The position numbers were made by a program, and so were the translations under genes. A stretch of DNA of 64,000 bases, taken from assembly GCF_024460475.1 (NCBI RefSeq), contig NZ_JANFYN010000008.1, forward strand, positions 1 to 64,000, in the 5' to 3' direction. The DNA comes from Holdemanella sp. MSK.7.32. Its GTDB lineage: Bacteria; Bacillota_I; Bacilli_A; Erysipelotrichales; Erysipelotrichaceae. Position 1 is the stretch's first letter; every line of letters begins with the position of its first letter. Positions 34,475 to 44,784 of this stretch are shown piece by piece. The notes below the pieces were generated by a model, which saw only the letters and a program-made list of their open reading frames with translations, made no database searches and was not told the DNA's origin.

Positions 34475-37400
34475 CTATAATTCCATACAGCTTTCATTTC
34501 TTTCTTCTTCTAAATCATCTTCAACAACTACTTTACTGTTTTCATTTCCAGAAGTATCTAATATCTTGTTGATCTCCTTTTGGCGATTTCTTGCACTTGT
34601 TAATTCATCCTGTAATTCAAAAGGTTTATTCACCATCTCTTTTGCAATTTTTAGATTTCCTTCGTAATTCTGGATGGTTTCAATCGTTTTATTTAGTGAA
34701 TAGCGTATATCGTTGATACGTTTATACATTCGATTGAAATTTACTCGACCTACTGGATTTACCGAATCAACATTGATTGTCCGCAATGGTGTTTTCATTT
34801 TGATTACTATTCCTTCACCTGCCAAGCCTAATCCAATCAATACGTCCGCTTTCATAAAGCGACCCACAAATTTATTTTCTTTATAATCACTCAGCTTGTA
34901 CCCCTTTGTACATTCCTGAATTGCATCCCAAGCTTCCTTCAAATCGTGATACTCATTCCCATTGACATCATAAAATGTAAAATGCTCTGTATCTCTAAGA
35001 TTATTGGCTTCAATCTCATCTTTGAAATATTCACATTCCTCTGCAAGAATGGTGCGATATTTCTTTTCTGTTTCGATTCGATCTGGCAAAAGTGCAACAT
35101 CATCCTGTGCCTGTAGTTTCTTCTTCTGCCATGACCTACGCATTGTTTCCAATCTTTTCACTTCATTGTCTACTTCAAATTTTTCCTTGATAATTGGATT
35201 ACCAGATGCAATCGCCTTAACCTCGGCATATGAGAAACTATTCTGTGTATCTTCTTCAAATTCACGTGTATCTCCCGTACCTTCTAGAAGCTGTGTTACA
35301 TAGCTTGATTTTGTTTCGACCATCTGCCATGAATATGCATCAAATGATTTTTTAGTAACGTAGCGGAATTCGTAAATTTTGTTATACATATTTCCCTGTC
35401 TGAATGCTCGTCCATTCTGCTGTTCAATATCACTTGCACGCCATGGAACATCTACATGGTGTATTGCTATCATACGTTCCTGAATATTTGTTCCTGCACC
35501 CAGTTTTGGCGTTGAACCAATCAAAACACGCATTTCACCTCTATTCATCTTTTCAAAAAGATTCTGCTTTTTTAATTCTGTGTCATAATCATGAATAAAT
35601 GCGATTTCATTTTCGGGAATACCTAATTCTACAAATTTTATCTTTAGATCGTCATAGACATTGCTGAACACATAGCCAGTTTCTTCATCATTTTCCTTCT
35701 CATTCTTATGAGGTGTAGACGAGTCACAGAAAATAAGCTGGGTCGCTTTATCATTATCGTAATCCTTGTAAATCTGATATACCTGTTTTGCAATCGTCCA
35801 TAGTTTTCCATTTTCTTCGTCTGGATAATTTGGATCAATCAATCGCATATCAATACTTGCTTTTTTACTGTCAGATGTAATCTTAAGCATATTGTCGATA
35901 TGCGGATCCACATTTCCATTATGAATACTTTCGGTACGTTCAACAATTTCACTGATGTAGCTTTCCAGCACATCACTTGGCTCAATGGCAATAACGGTCG
36001 GCTTACCTCCAATATGTTTTGGTGGTACAGCTTTCACTCGACCTAGCACCGATTCTTCCAGTGATTTTCTCAGCATTCCGGCTGTCTGAATCTCCGCAAC
36101 CTGTCTAAAGTGATTCATTAATTCCTCCATGTTGAAGAATTTACAGAAGCGGGAGCGATTGATAAAGCCTGAACCATCCACACTGATTTCAAAGCTGTTG
36201 GTTACTTTTCCAAAAGTCTTTGCCCATGCATCGAAGCAACGGATATTCTGCTTTCTTAGATCCTTTTCCTGCAAATATCTTTGCATAGTATATAGTTCTG
36301 CCATTGTATTCGTTACCGGAGTTCCTGTTGCAAAACAGATACCACCGCCATTATCCTCAATGATCTTGCACTTCATATACATATCCATAGCCTTTGCAGA
36401 ATTCTGTTGTGGAACACCTGCAATATTTCGCATAGCTGTATAGCTGAAAAGATTTTTAAACTCATGTGCTTCATCTACAAACATATAGTCGATTCCCAGA
36501 TTTTCAAATGGAACTACATTTTCATCCCGTCTTGAATCTGCTAATCTCTGTATCTGCATTTCAATTGATTTTTTCGTTCTTTCCAACTGCTTTACGATCT
36601 TTGTTTGGTTTTCATTATATGAGTTATCCATTTGTTCGATGGCAGCATTCATTTCATCCATTTGGTTTCTCATCAATTCGATCTGTAAATCAGTGCCAAT
36701 TGAAATCATTTTAAAGCTGGAATGTGCCATGATAATTGCATCATAGTTTCCTATGGCAATCTTTGTTGTAAAAGCCATTCTACGTTGTTTTGACATATCT
36801 TTTTTTGTTGCCACCAAAACGTTGGCATTTGGATATAAACGCATAAAATCATTCGCCCACTGGGATACGATGTGGTTAGGTACAACATACAGAATCTTGT
36901 TTCTTAGCCCTAGACGCTTCATCTCCATTCCACTGGCAACCATTTCAAATGTTTTTCCTGCACCGACTTGCTGCCACAGCAATGTATTTGTATTCGTATC
37001 CATGATACGTGCAATCGCATTTTTCTGATATGGTTCAAGCTTGTAGGAAGGTGCCATTTCTGGAAAAGAAATGAATGAACCATCATAGACTCGGTTTCGG
37101 ATATTGTTGAATCTACGGTTGTAAATGTCTACCAAATCTTTCTTTCGTTCATAGTCCTGATAAATCCAATCCTCAAACTCCTGTTCTAGATCTTCCGCAA
37201 GCTGTCGAGCCTGTGCTGTTCTTTCGGGATTGACTTCACTTTTTCGATGTATTTTCCCATCCTCATCTTCCTCCGTCCAGTAATTTCTAATCTCTGGCAT
37301 TCTGGAATTAATAATATCTGTGAAAAGATCATATCCATTGTAATCCGGCTGGCTTTTCCAGAAGTCTACATTGTCTGTTTTCTGCACTCCCCAGTTTAGC

Positions 37401-39760
37401 GTTACCTCACTGTTGATGTTCCAACGACTAGGCTGTGTTGTAAAATATTTAGCCGAATATTCATCATAGTCGATTCTCATACGTGAATAATCATACCCAG
37501 ACTCCTTAAAAATGTGACTACTGAATTCACGAATATATTCAATAGGAACCCATTGAGCACCTAACTGTACATGAATGTCCTCAGCCGACAAAGGTTCTGG
37601 TAAAACACTCTTTAATGCTTCGATATTGTTGTCAAAACCATATCTTTCTGCAATCTCAATCTTTTCATAGATATCTCCACTCAAATATTCATCCGCCATG
37701 AGTAATTTTCCAGACTCTGGCTGAATGAAGGCAATCTTTTTATCTAGCAGTTCCTTCTGTACGCTTTCTTCTGTCACAGAAAGCAGTGAACTCATGTATT
37801 CTAAATTTAAAGATGCATACGTATCTAAAGATACACGAACAGCATCTTCCAAACTTTCAACCGCTTTTATTTCACGTTTTGGTTGAATCGTTCTTTCTGA
37901 AAAAATTTGAGTTTTGCTTGCACGCTTTGTTTTGGTATCATAGTTTTCAAGTGAATCCAGCATAGCCAGACGAGGGTCGTTGTCTAAAAGATGGATGTTC
38001 GTTCTTTTATGGATAGGTCCATATTGCTTAACAAAATCATCATATAAAGCATTCAACTCTGCACGCTTTCCAAGGTAAAGAATCTCATCAACATCATTCA
38101 CCTGCATACGAATTAATTCGTTGGCTGTATCGGCTAATTTGATAAGGCAAATTGCCTTAAGGCGGTCTGTTTCACTTTTGAACGATGCAATATCTTCATC
38201 TGGTTTGTTTGTAATCCCTACGGCATAGTAATAGTCAGCTTCTTTGAAATACAGTTTGTCATTCTCAACAAAAAACGCATTGACTGCCAGTTTTGAGTGC
38301 TGCACATCCATTGGAATAAACATTTGCTGTTCTTCTGATATTTGTTCTTCCTCATAGATTCCTTCAGGGAAATCATTAATGACAGCATCAAAATAATTCT
38401 GTAATGATTTATCTTTATCTGTTGTAACTTTCAGTACATAATTATTAAACTGTCCTTTTTCTTCAGAAACACGACCAAACACATGGTCTGAATGCATAAC
38501 AAAATAATCATTCATCTGTCTGTGTTCTGTTACATATCGTCTTTGCGTGAATGATGCATCACGATTGACTTCCTTTTCATCGTTTCGTTTTAGAAAAACA
38601 ATATCACACGCTACATCTGTATTTGCTCCGTTTTCATGGAACAAATTTGAAGGCAAACGCAATGCACCTAAAAAATCAGCTTTTTCATTGATGTAGGATA
38701 AAATGTCGCTCTTGCCATCCATAGTATCAGTTGATGTAATAAAAGCAACGATACCGCCATTCCGCACCTTTTTTAAAGCCTTGGCAAAGAAATAGTTGTG
38801 GATGTTCCAGTGATGTTCATTTAAATCACGTTCCTGCATATCATGCACTTGAAAAAAGCCAAATGGAACATTTGAAATAGCCAGATCAAAATAATTGTTT
38901 GGGTAGGAATTGCTTTCAAAGCCGGTATTTTCTACCTCTACCTTATCATAAAGGTATCCGCTTATCGTTGCACTCATGCTGTCAAGTTCTACACCACACA
39001 GTGTTGAGTCTGCATACATATCATTAGGCATTCGTCCAAAAAAGTTACCATTTCCCATACTGGTTTCTATAATCTTCCCATGATTGAATCCCATTCGTTC
39101 AAGAATTCGATAAATATTGTCGATTACATTCAGTGGTGTATAGAAGGATGTTAATGTTGATTCTTTTGCATTTGCATATTCATGCACTGTCAAAAGCTCC
39201 TTGATTTCCTTTCTTTCCAAAGTGTAATCCGTATCACTCTCGTTAAATACATGAGGACAGCCACCCCACCCTGAAAAACGTGCTAGTTTTTCTTTTTCTG
39301 GTAATGTAGCTGTCCTGTTTTCTTTCTGAAGCTGACGAACGATTTTTAAAGCTTCAATATTATATTGTATCTTTGTTCTTGTAGATAATCTTTCATCCCC
39401 TAGATGTACTCTCTCCAATACTTGGTTTGTAGTACTTTTAGAGTCGGAACCCACTGCCATGTTATTTCTCTGGCTTGACTCAAAAGCTGTTCCTTCTTCT
39501 GTAATTTTTCCATCCAGCTCAATTCCTGCGATACTGGATACGTTGTTTCCAATTCCTTCAACACCTGAGCGAAGTGTGAATTGATCTCCTGATAAAGCTG
39601 AAATTCCAGATTGCTCAACTGTTCTGGATCCCTCTCCTTCAAAATGGTATATAATAGATTGTTTTTTTCCTTCAGAAGTTTCACTACCTCTACTTGATTC
39701 ATCATCCCCCATGCAGAGTTCAAATAAGCTGAGTTGCTCGAATCGATTGCTTTCATCCAC
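34475..39760 (-). CDS. N6-adenine methylase / SNF2-like helicase fusion
   Basis: 1,761 aa from a GTG at 39760 (AAAGG with 7-nt spacing; the frame upstream overlaps promoter P7). An N-terminal disordered region is followed by a methylase domain with the SAM motif ETSMGNGNFFG (232-241) and catalytic NVPF (297-300), then an SNF2-type helicase with VGAGKTF (~930), DEAH (~1097) and QQNGRAFRQG (~1449). This is the large anti-restriction-like polyvalent protein of many Gram-positive conjugative elements. The tail is CMEL. A 17-bp palindrome is embedded in frame at 38143-38159 (residues ~534-540). Confidence 0.93.
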   Translation of the reverse strand: MDESNRFEQLSLFELCMGDDESSRGSETSEGKKQSIIYHFEGEGSRTVEQSGISALSGDQFTLRSGVEGIGNNVSSIAGIELDGKITEEGTAFESSQRNNMAVGSDSKSTTNQVLERVHLGDERLSTRTKIQYNIEALKIVRQLQKENRTATLPEKEKLARFSGWGGCPHVFNESDTDYTLERKEIKELLTVHEYANAKESTLTSFYTPLNVIDNIYRILERMGFNHGKIIETSMGNGNFFGRMPNDMYADSTLCGVELDSMSATISGYLYDKVEVENTGFESNSYPNNYFDLAISNVPFGFFQVHDMQERDLNEHHWNIHNYFFAKALKKVRNGGIVAFITSTDTMDGKSDILSYINEKADFLGALRLPSNLFHENGANTDVACDIVFLKRNDEKEVNRDASFTQRRYVTEHRQMNDYFVMHSDHVFGRVSEEKGQFNNYVLKVTTDKDKSLQNYFDAVINDFPEGIYEEEQISEEQQMFIPMDVQHSKLAVNAFFVENDKLYFKEADYYYAVGITNKPDEDIASFKSETDRLKAICLIKLADTANELIRMQVNDVDEILYLGKRAELNALYDDFVKQYGPIHKRTNIHLLDNDPRLAMLDSLENYDTKTKRASKTQIFSERTIQPKREIKAVESLEDAVRVSLDTYASLNLEYMSSLLSVTEESVQKELLDKKIAFIQPESGKLLMADEYLSGDIYEKIEIAERYGFDNNIEALKSVLPEPLSAEDIHVQLGAQWVPIEYIREFSSHIFKESGYDYSRMRIDYDEYSAKYFTTQPSRWNINSEVTLNWGVQKTDNVDFWKSQPDYNGYDLFTDIINSRMPEIRNYWTEEDEDGKIHRKSEVNPERTAQARQLAEDLEQEFEDWIYQDYERKKDLVDIYNRRFNNIRNRVYDGSFISFPEMAPSYKLEPYQKNAIARIMDTNTNTLLWQQVGAGKTFEMVASGMEMKRLGLRNKILYVVPNHIVSQWANDFMRLYPNANVLVATKKDMSKQRRMAFTTKIAIGNYDAIIMAHSSFKMISIGTDLQIELMRNQMDEMNAAIEQMDNSYNENQTKIVKQLERTKKSIEMQIQRLADSRRDENVVPFENLGIDYMFVDEAHEFKNLFSYTAMRNIAGVPQQNSAKAMDMYMKCKIIEDNGGGICFATGTPVTNTMAELYTMQRYLQEKDLRKQNIRCFDAWAKTFGKVTNSFEISVDGSGFINRSRFCKFFNMEELMNHFRQVAEIQTAGMLRKSLEESVLGRVKAVPPKHIGGKPTVIAIEPSDVLESYISEIVERTESIHNGNVDPHIDNMLKITSDSKKASIDMRLIDPNYPDEENGKLWTIAKQVYQIYKDYDNDKATQLIFCDSSTPHKNEKENDEETGYVFSNVYDDLKIKFVELGIPENEIAFIHDYDTELKKQNLFEKMNRGEMRVLIGSTPKLGAGTNIQERMIAIHHVDVPWRASDIEQQNGRAFRQGNMYNKIYEFRYVTKKSFDAYSWQMVETKSSYVTQLLEGTGDTREFEEDTQNSFSYAEVKAIASGNPIIKEKFEVDNEVKRLETMRRSWQKKKLQAQDDVALLPDRIETEKKYRTILAEECEYFKDEIEANNLRDTEHFTFYDVNGNEYHDLKEAWDAIQECTKGYKLSDYKENKFVGRFMKADVLIGLGLAGEGIVIKMKTPLRTINVDSVNPVGRVNFNRMYKRINDIRYSLNKTIETIQNYEGNLKIAKEMVNKPFELQDELTSARNRQKEINKILDTSGNENSKVVVEDDLEEERNESCMEL
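38143..38159. repeat. Palindrome inside a coding region
   Basis: TAAGGCA-AAT-TGCCTTA, read as LKAICLI by the methylase-helicase gene. It is the only copy well inside a gene. Confidence 0.85.
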
Positions 39761-39794
39761 ATTCACACCTTTCTTTTTTATTTTCCTCATATAT

Positions 39795-39843
39795 ATTTTA
39801 CCATGTATCCTTTCAAAAAATGCTAGAAAAATGTGCGAAAGCA
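39795..39843 (-). promoter_or_regulatory. Box-family promoter P7
   Basis: Minus-strand -10 TAAAAT (39795-39800), box at 39821-39840, 21-nt offset. It gives the methylase-helicase its own promoter inside the long operon. Confidence 0.8.
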
Positions 39844-39872
39844 TATATACCTTCGCACATCGTCATTTAAAA

Positions 39873-39891
39873 TTAAGGCAATCTGCCTTAA
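39873..39891. repeat. 19-bp palindrome (centre ATC)
   Basis: Family member; supplies the stop of 39888-41270. Confidence 0.9.
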
Positions 39892-41270
39892 AGCTCGATA
39901 TCCCCTTTTGAAAGATTATCATTATCCTCTTCCATATATCCTTCTTTAATTCGATCTGGAATATAAAAGCCACCTTTTGTGATGTTATAATAATATTCCT
40001 CCATAGCATCCTCGACTGTTTCATTTTCTAATTGAACAGTCGATAGAAAAAACGCACCATCCGCAGTCCAAATCTGTTTTACATTTTCATCAGGGTCCCT
40101 TAATAGCACATAATCATTATCACGATCAATCAGAATCTCATGTTCTTCCATCCAGTCTGGTCTTTCCACAGTCTGAGAATTCTTTGTATAGTCTGACAAT
40201 CCGCATTTTTCTAAGAGCCAGGCAGGTAGAATTTCATCTTTATTCATGGAATTATAATGTTCCATTTCTTCATCTGATAAATATTTGCCTGTTGCAATCA
40301 GCCTTTCTATGCGTGAGCTAACATCTGCCCATGAGAAAGTTTTTGATTCAGAATCTTTAAATAATGATGCTGAATCTTTTGATGAAACACATACAGTCAA
40401 TCCTTTTGAATCATGGTCAATGTAGCCTTTGTCTTGTTTTTTATTTTTAAAATCATAGGTTTGACCACCAATACCATATTCATTTTTAAGAAAAATTGCT
40501 TTGTCTTTTGCATTGACATTCATAGTTGTATACAGATGATAAATACGATATTTTCCATTCACAAAACCTGAACCAATTCTTAGAATATTGTTGATACTTC
40601 TGTCAGACCATGGACTAAAATCATTTGTATCTTCTTCATGGAAAACATCATCACTTACATCAAACAAATTGACTTCCGTATAATGTGGCTGTGATGTCGA
40701 CACCTCATGACTTGGAGAAAGCGGTGTTTCTTTCACCTCTAAAGGAAGCGGAATCAAAACATCTTTCACCTGTTCATTAGAATGGATCACAAAATCATCA
40801 TCTTTATTCAGTTCTAACGGATCACTCAAATAATTGTCCGTAATGTTCCAAGCATTCGTGTATTTCCCATCCTCGTCCACCATATCCTCAACATTGCATA
40901 GAATATCTTCTACACTTGGTAGTGTAGTTTCTTTTGCAGTGTCCAGTCCGGCTTTTAAAATACTGTCTTGTTTTATTCTGCAATTCTCAATAAAATGTTT
41001 CACTTTTGCCTTTCCTGCATCCGTCAGACTATATTCATTGCTACTGTATAGATCATGTTCCCATTCATCTTTGCATAGCCAGATTTCTTCATTATCAAAT
41101 CCTTGTTCATATTCCAATCTTTCAAAAGCTTCATTCAGCATTACACGTGGATTTTGAATTTCATCTAAATTCTCATTCATCGCAATATCAGAAAGACGTT
41201 CCAATAAATCAGGCAATGAATAATCATGATCCAGCATCCACTGTAGCCTATATTTTTCGTACTCATTCAT
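39888..41270 (-). CDS. Polyvalent-block protein (conjugative-element type)
   Basis: 460 aa. The middle part (AIFLKNEYGIGGQTYDF, GLTVCVSSKD, FSWADVSSRIERLIATGKYL) matches a module often found in the large SNF2-methylase proteins of conjugative elements, where it follows the helicase; here it stands alone next to that gene. The N-terminus is acidic and helical. It ends in GDIEL. Exact domain name not assigned. Confidence 0.75.
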   Translation of the reverse strand: MNEYEKYRLQWMLDHDYSLPDLLERLSDIAMNENLDEIQNPRVMLNEAFERLEYEQGFDNEEIWLCKDEWEHDLYSSNEYSLTDAGKAKVKHFIENCRIKQDSILKAGLDTAKETTLPSVEDILCNVEDMVDEDGKYTNAWNITDNYLSDPLELNKDDDFVIHSNEQVKDVLIPLPLEVKETPLSPSHEVSTSQPHYTEVNLFDVSDDVFHEEDTNDFSPWSDRSINNILRIGSGFVNGKYRIYHLYTTMNVNAKDKAIFLKNEYGIGGQTYDFKNKKQDKGYIDHDSKGLTVCVSSKDSASLFKDSESKTFSWADVSSRIERLIATGKYLSDEEMEHYNSMNKDEILPAWLLEKCGLSDYTKNSQTVERPDWMEEHEILIDRDNDYVLLRDPDENVKQIWTADGAFFLSTVQLENETVEDAMEEYYYNITKGGFYIPDRIKEGYMEEDNDNLSKGDIEL

Positions 41271-41289
41271 TTACAACATTGCTCCTTTT

Positions 41290-41308
41290 TTAAGGCAATC
41301 TGCCTTAA
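41290..41308. repeat. 19-bp palindrome (centre ATC)
   Basis: Family member; contains the stop of 41305-41949. Confidence 0.9.
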
Positions 41309-41949
41309 AGTTCCATTTCATTACTTTCCAGTTCTTGCGTTTTTGCATCCTTTTCATACTCATCCATCCAGATTTCTTCCTCATAGCTGTTTCCGTAATA
41401 GATGTTTTCAAAGGACTCCTGATAAGAATCCATTGCAAACTCACCTCTAGCAATGGTTTGACGATTTTCTAAGCCAACCATTAACACATCATCACTATCA
41501 TGTAAATAGTATATATATTCAGTTGTTGCAAGTGTCGCCACATACAAATCATTGTATGCATCAAGTACTCGCATAGGAATTTGATAATCACCCATTGTTT
41601 CAACTTTATAAAACGGATCCTGAACAATACCGTTAATTTGATCGTTCACATAATTAAAATCAAAGCGTTTGTTCTGCTGTAAAATACCTGATACTGCATA
41701 TCCACCTGCAAGTTCTGCATTTTCGCCCTGACGATAATCTTTATATTTGTAAAAACCTTCGTCACCTTTTTTCATCAATGTGCAGTTTTTAAATTCAGGG
41801 ACTGGAAATTCTGTTAACACCACCTCGTCCCCTTCATCTACCAAGCATTTTTCTGACTTGGTTTCGACATCTCCATACAGCATATATTCCTGTATGTTGA
41901 TATTATTTTCATCCCCTTCATTTACCTTGAAGTGTAGTAGTAAATCCAT
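41305..41949 (-). CDS. Hypothetical polyvalent-block protein
   Basis: 214 aa, acidic, not recognised (EFPVPEFKNCTLMKKGDEGF; DAYNDLYVATLATTEYIYYL). It ends in SNEMEL, the shared tail. The stop TAA lies in the palindrome. It is surrounded by other polyvalent-block genes. Confidence 0.7.
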   Translation of the reverse strand: MDLLLHFKVNEGDENNINIQEYMLYGDVETKSEKCLVDEGDEVVLTEFPVPEFKNCTLMKKGDEGFYKYKDYRQGENAELAGGYAVSGILQQNKRFDFNYVNDQINGIVQDPFYKVETMGDYQIPMRVLDAYNDLYVATLATTEYIYYLHDSDDVLMVGLENRQTIARGEFAMDSYQESFENIYYGNSYEEEIWMDEYEKDAKTQELESNEMEL

Positions 41950-41972
41950 CTTTATTCTCCTTATCTTTAAAA

Positions 41973-41991
41973 TTAAGGCAATCTGCCTTAA
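41973..41991. repeat. 19-bp palindrome (centre ATC)
   Basis: Family member; contains the stop of 41988-42911. Confidence 0.9.
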
Positions 41992-42911
41992 ATCTCCATT
42001 TCCTGAATCTCCATTTCAACAGCGTTTACAAACAGACCTTGAATATCCTCACAATGTTCGACAAAATCTTTCAATTGATCTTTTCCTTCACATTTATTGA
42101 CAAGTCTTGAAAGTTCGTAATCATCACAGATACCATCAAAAACTACTTCTGCAACATCCGATTCTTCAATCCCTTTTTCATAAACAAAGTCCGTTTCATC
42201 ATAAATTTTATTTAAATTATTACTAATATTAAGAACATCAAGTTTAAACTCCTCATCACTAATCATCCTTTCGAGATTTGTGAATGGGTACTGCTTGTTA
42301 GGAAAAGTTGAATATCCTTCCTTTGCAAGCAACTCATTGAAATCATTTAATTTCATGTTTTGGTGAAGTCCATGACTAAAAACAAAATCAGCCACTGTCA
42401 TCCCAATGAAAACACCATCCGGTTTTGTTTTACTATCCCATTTCAATGGAGCATCAATAATATCCTGTATTTTTAAATTTTCTCTCCGCTCATTTTCTTC
42501 AATGATATCCAATGCCATAGGCACGATTTCACGATCTAACAAAGATGCAAAATCATCATTCTGCATAAAGCTGTCATATGCCTGACAAACTTCTTCATCT
42601 GTTAAAGTGCGGGAAAGCATAGGTTCAATATCTCTACGCAACAAGTATTCAAACATTGCTTTCATAGGTATATCTGACTGCGTATGTTCGAGTACAGATG
42701 ATTTGTATTTTCTTACACAATCCTCATAATTAGCAAAATACCCTTCCGAATTAGACCAAGTAGCTGATTCCGTATCCAGTCCCTTAACCACAACATAAGG
42801 TGTTGGTGAGCCAGTAGAAGTGCGATCTAAAATCGCAAAATTAGATTCTCCATCAAAAGCAAGGACATTAATATCAAATCCTTCTTTATCTTTGAATGTA
42901 ATGTGATTCAT
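41988..42911 (-). CDS. Hypothetical polyvalent-block protein with 31781 module
   Basis: 307 aa. The N-terminal ~110 residues are paralogous to 31781-32233. The rest is acidic and helical (LSRTLTDEEVCQAYDSF, DIQGLFVNAVEMEIQEMEI). The end EMEIQEMEI holds the tail motif twice. Not recognised. Confidence 0.7.
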   Translation of the reverse strand: MNHITFKDKEGFDINVLAFDGESNFAILDRTSTGSPTPYVVVKGLDTESATWSNSEGYFANYEDCVRKYKSSVLEHTQSDIPMKAMFEYLLRRDIEPMLSRTLTDEEVCQAYDSFMQNDDFASLLDREIVPMALDIIEENERRENLKIQDIIDAPLKWDSKTKPDGVFIGMTVADFVFSHGLHQNMKLNDFNELLAKEGYSTFPNKQYPFTNLERMISDEEFKLDVLNISNNLNKIYDETDFVYEKGIEESDVAEVVFDGICDDYELSRLVNKCEGKDQLKDFVEHCEDIQGLFVNAVEMEIQEMEI

Positions 42912-42924
42912 TTTATATACCTCC

Positions 42925-42943
42925 TTAAGGCAAATTGCCTTAA
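42925..42943. repeat. 19-bp palindrome (centre AAT)
   Basis: Family member, immediately after the ArdC-like gene stop. Confidence 0.9.
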
Positions 42944-44713
42944 CTATAATTCCATTTCATCTGCATCTTTCTGTAAGTCATCAATTTCCAGTACATCTTT
43001 AACGACATCCTTGTACACATCATCTTGATTGTAAAGTGCTCGTTTATATCCAAACTCGCCATCTGCGTTGACTGCATTTTCAACTTGAGTTTTAAATAGA
43101 AAGTTGTTTTCCATATTATCCTTGATTCGTTCATATAAAGCTTCTTCAACTTCAGAAAGATGATTTAATACTTCATCATGAGTCTTTCCTGATATATCGC
43201 CATTGTTGTACAGCTCATCCATTTTTTCTTCTACTCGCATGACATCACGAGCTGTATCCACTGTTTCAAAATGTTCTCTTGTGAAATTGATTGTCTTATA
43301 TTTCAATTCCCTTTTTAGCATTTCATCAAAAATATTGTCGACACGTTTGGCTTCCTCCACAGACAATTTACGTCCTGCTTCAGCTTCGGGAATAAAATCA
43401 TTTTTAAAAAGTAATGCATTCTGATCGTTTTCATGTTCAATTTTCCAATCCAGATAATGGCTGATCGTATCAATGATATCTCCATTTTCACTTCCTATAT
43501 CATATCTTCCGGAATAGACATAAGGTTCATCTTCGTTTTCCTTGTAAAGTGTGATTTCATAATCTGTTTTGTCATATCCAAGCATAGTATCCTTGAGATG
43601 GTCATTCATTCTTTTTAGCAATTCATTTGCTTCTGCAAAAGAAAGCTTATCTTCTGGGGCAATATTGCTTTCTTCTGAGTACTGAGCAACAGTCCCATTT
43701 TCTGACCAGTTGATTGCAATTTGAACATTAACTTTATTTTGCTCCTGCTGTGTCTGCATTTGTTCCATGTACGTATCAATTTTAGATGTTAGATCAAATG
43801 ATGTACTTTTAATACACTTTAAATTCTGCTTTACATTCTCCAAGTCTGATGGCTCAGTCGATAATCCCCACGTAGCAACATACGGGAATGAATAGTCCGA
43901 TGTATCAATACCTAAATGGCTGGATACGATATATGCGATCGATTCTGCCTGCACTTCTCTTTCATTTTTACTAAATTCGACATTCTCTTTCTGTTTGAGC
44001 TGATTTAGATTTTCCTCGCTGTAAACGATTGAATGTGCAATCTCGTGAATCATGGTCTTGATTGTCTGGACCTCACTCATGTTGGGTTGAATCTTGATTT
44101 CGTTTGTCAATGGATTATAGCAACCTTTTGCCGAACTTTCGAAAGCTTCGATTGTTATAGGCACTGGGCTGATCTCCATCAAAGCTTTTGTCAAAGCTTG
44201 ATAATCCTTGACATTTCCTTCCAGTTCCTTCACCGGACTTAATTCAACCACTTCTTTTCCTTCAATCTGCTCTGTTTGAGATACATCGAATGTATATCCA
44301 ATTTTAAATGTATGTTTTTTTACTACAACTTCTTCCTTTTTGAATTTTCCGTCATCGCCTAGTATTCGATTCCCATTTTCATCCAGAACATATTGATTTT
44401 CTTTTACTTTGATTTCAACAGGCATCCAAATCATCAAGCCTTTTTCACCTCTTTTGACCTGACGATTAAAATCCTGCTGCCACTTGTTATAGCCTGCAAG
44501 GTGAGTGGCACGAGGATTCTGTCCTAGAATCAGCAATGTGTTGTTCATGCTGTAATCGTGAAACTTTGACATTGTATCTAAAAGGGTTTTGAATCTGTCT
44601 GAATCTAGGTATTCATAAATCCCTTTATTCATCGTTTCAATAGCTTTATCTATAGTTTCCTGTCTTTTTTTATCTTCCTCTTCTTTTGACATTTTCTTCC
44701 AGTTTCTTGCCAT
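42944..44713 (-). CDS. ArdC-like zincin protein
   Basis: 589 aa. The N-terminal ~140 residues match the ArdC single-strand-DNA-binding domain (MSKFHDYSMNNTLLILGQNP, GYNKWQQDFNRQVKRGEKG). A zincin domain follows with HEIAH at 223-227 and the downstream EVQAESIAYIV. C-terminal polyvalent-associated modules are present. ArdC proteins protect incoming plasmid DNA from restriction and may be transferred into the recipient. It ends in ADEMEL. Confidence 0.9.
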   Translation of the reverse strand: MARNWKKMSKEEEDKKRQETIDKAIETMNKGIYEYLDSDRFKTLLDTMSKFHDYSMNNTLLILGQNPRATHLAGYNKWQQDFNRQVKRGEKGLMIWMPVEIKVKENQYVLDENGNRILGDDGKFKKEEVVVKKHTFKIGYTFDVSQTEQIEGKEVVELSPVKELEGNVKDYQALTKALMEISPVPITIEAFESSAKGCYNPLTNEIKIQPNMSEVQTIKTMIHEIAHSIVYSEENLNQLKQKENVEFSKNEREVQAESIAYIVSSHLGIDTSDYSFPYVATWGLSTEPSDLENVKQNLKCIKSTSFDLTSKIDTYMEQMQTQQEQNKVNVQIAINWSENGTVAQYSEESNIAPEDKLSFAEANELLKRMNDHLKDTMLGYDKTDYEITLYKENEDEPYVYSGRYDIGSENGDIIDTISHYLDWKIEHENDQNALLFKNDFIPEAEAGRKLSVEEAKRVDNIFDEMLKRELKYKTINFTREHFETVDTARDVMRVEEKMDELYNNGDISGKTHDEVLNHLSEVEEALYERIKDNMENNFLFKTQVENAVNADGEFGYKRALYNQDDVYKDVVKDVLEIDDLQKDADEMEL

Positions 44714-44731
44714 AATTAACTCCTTTCAAAA

Positions 44732-44750
44732 TTAAGGCAAATTGCCTTAA
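44732..44750. repeat. 19-bp palindrome (centre AAT)
   Basis: Family member between 44785-46203 and the ArdC-like gene. Confidence 0.9.
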
Positions 44751-44784
44751 CAAAAAAACTCTCAAGTCTTTAAACCTTAAGAGT

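Noticed and set aside
34262..34480. 72-aa plus-strand frame
   Set aside because: No RBS, covers a promoter box and a palindrome.
39400..39762. 120-aa minus-strand frame overlapping the methylase-helicase start
   Set aside because: Shadow frame; the longer frame continues into recognised domains.
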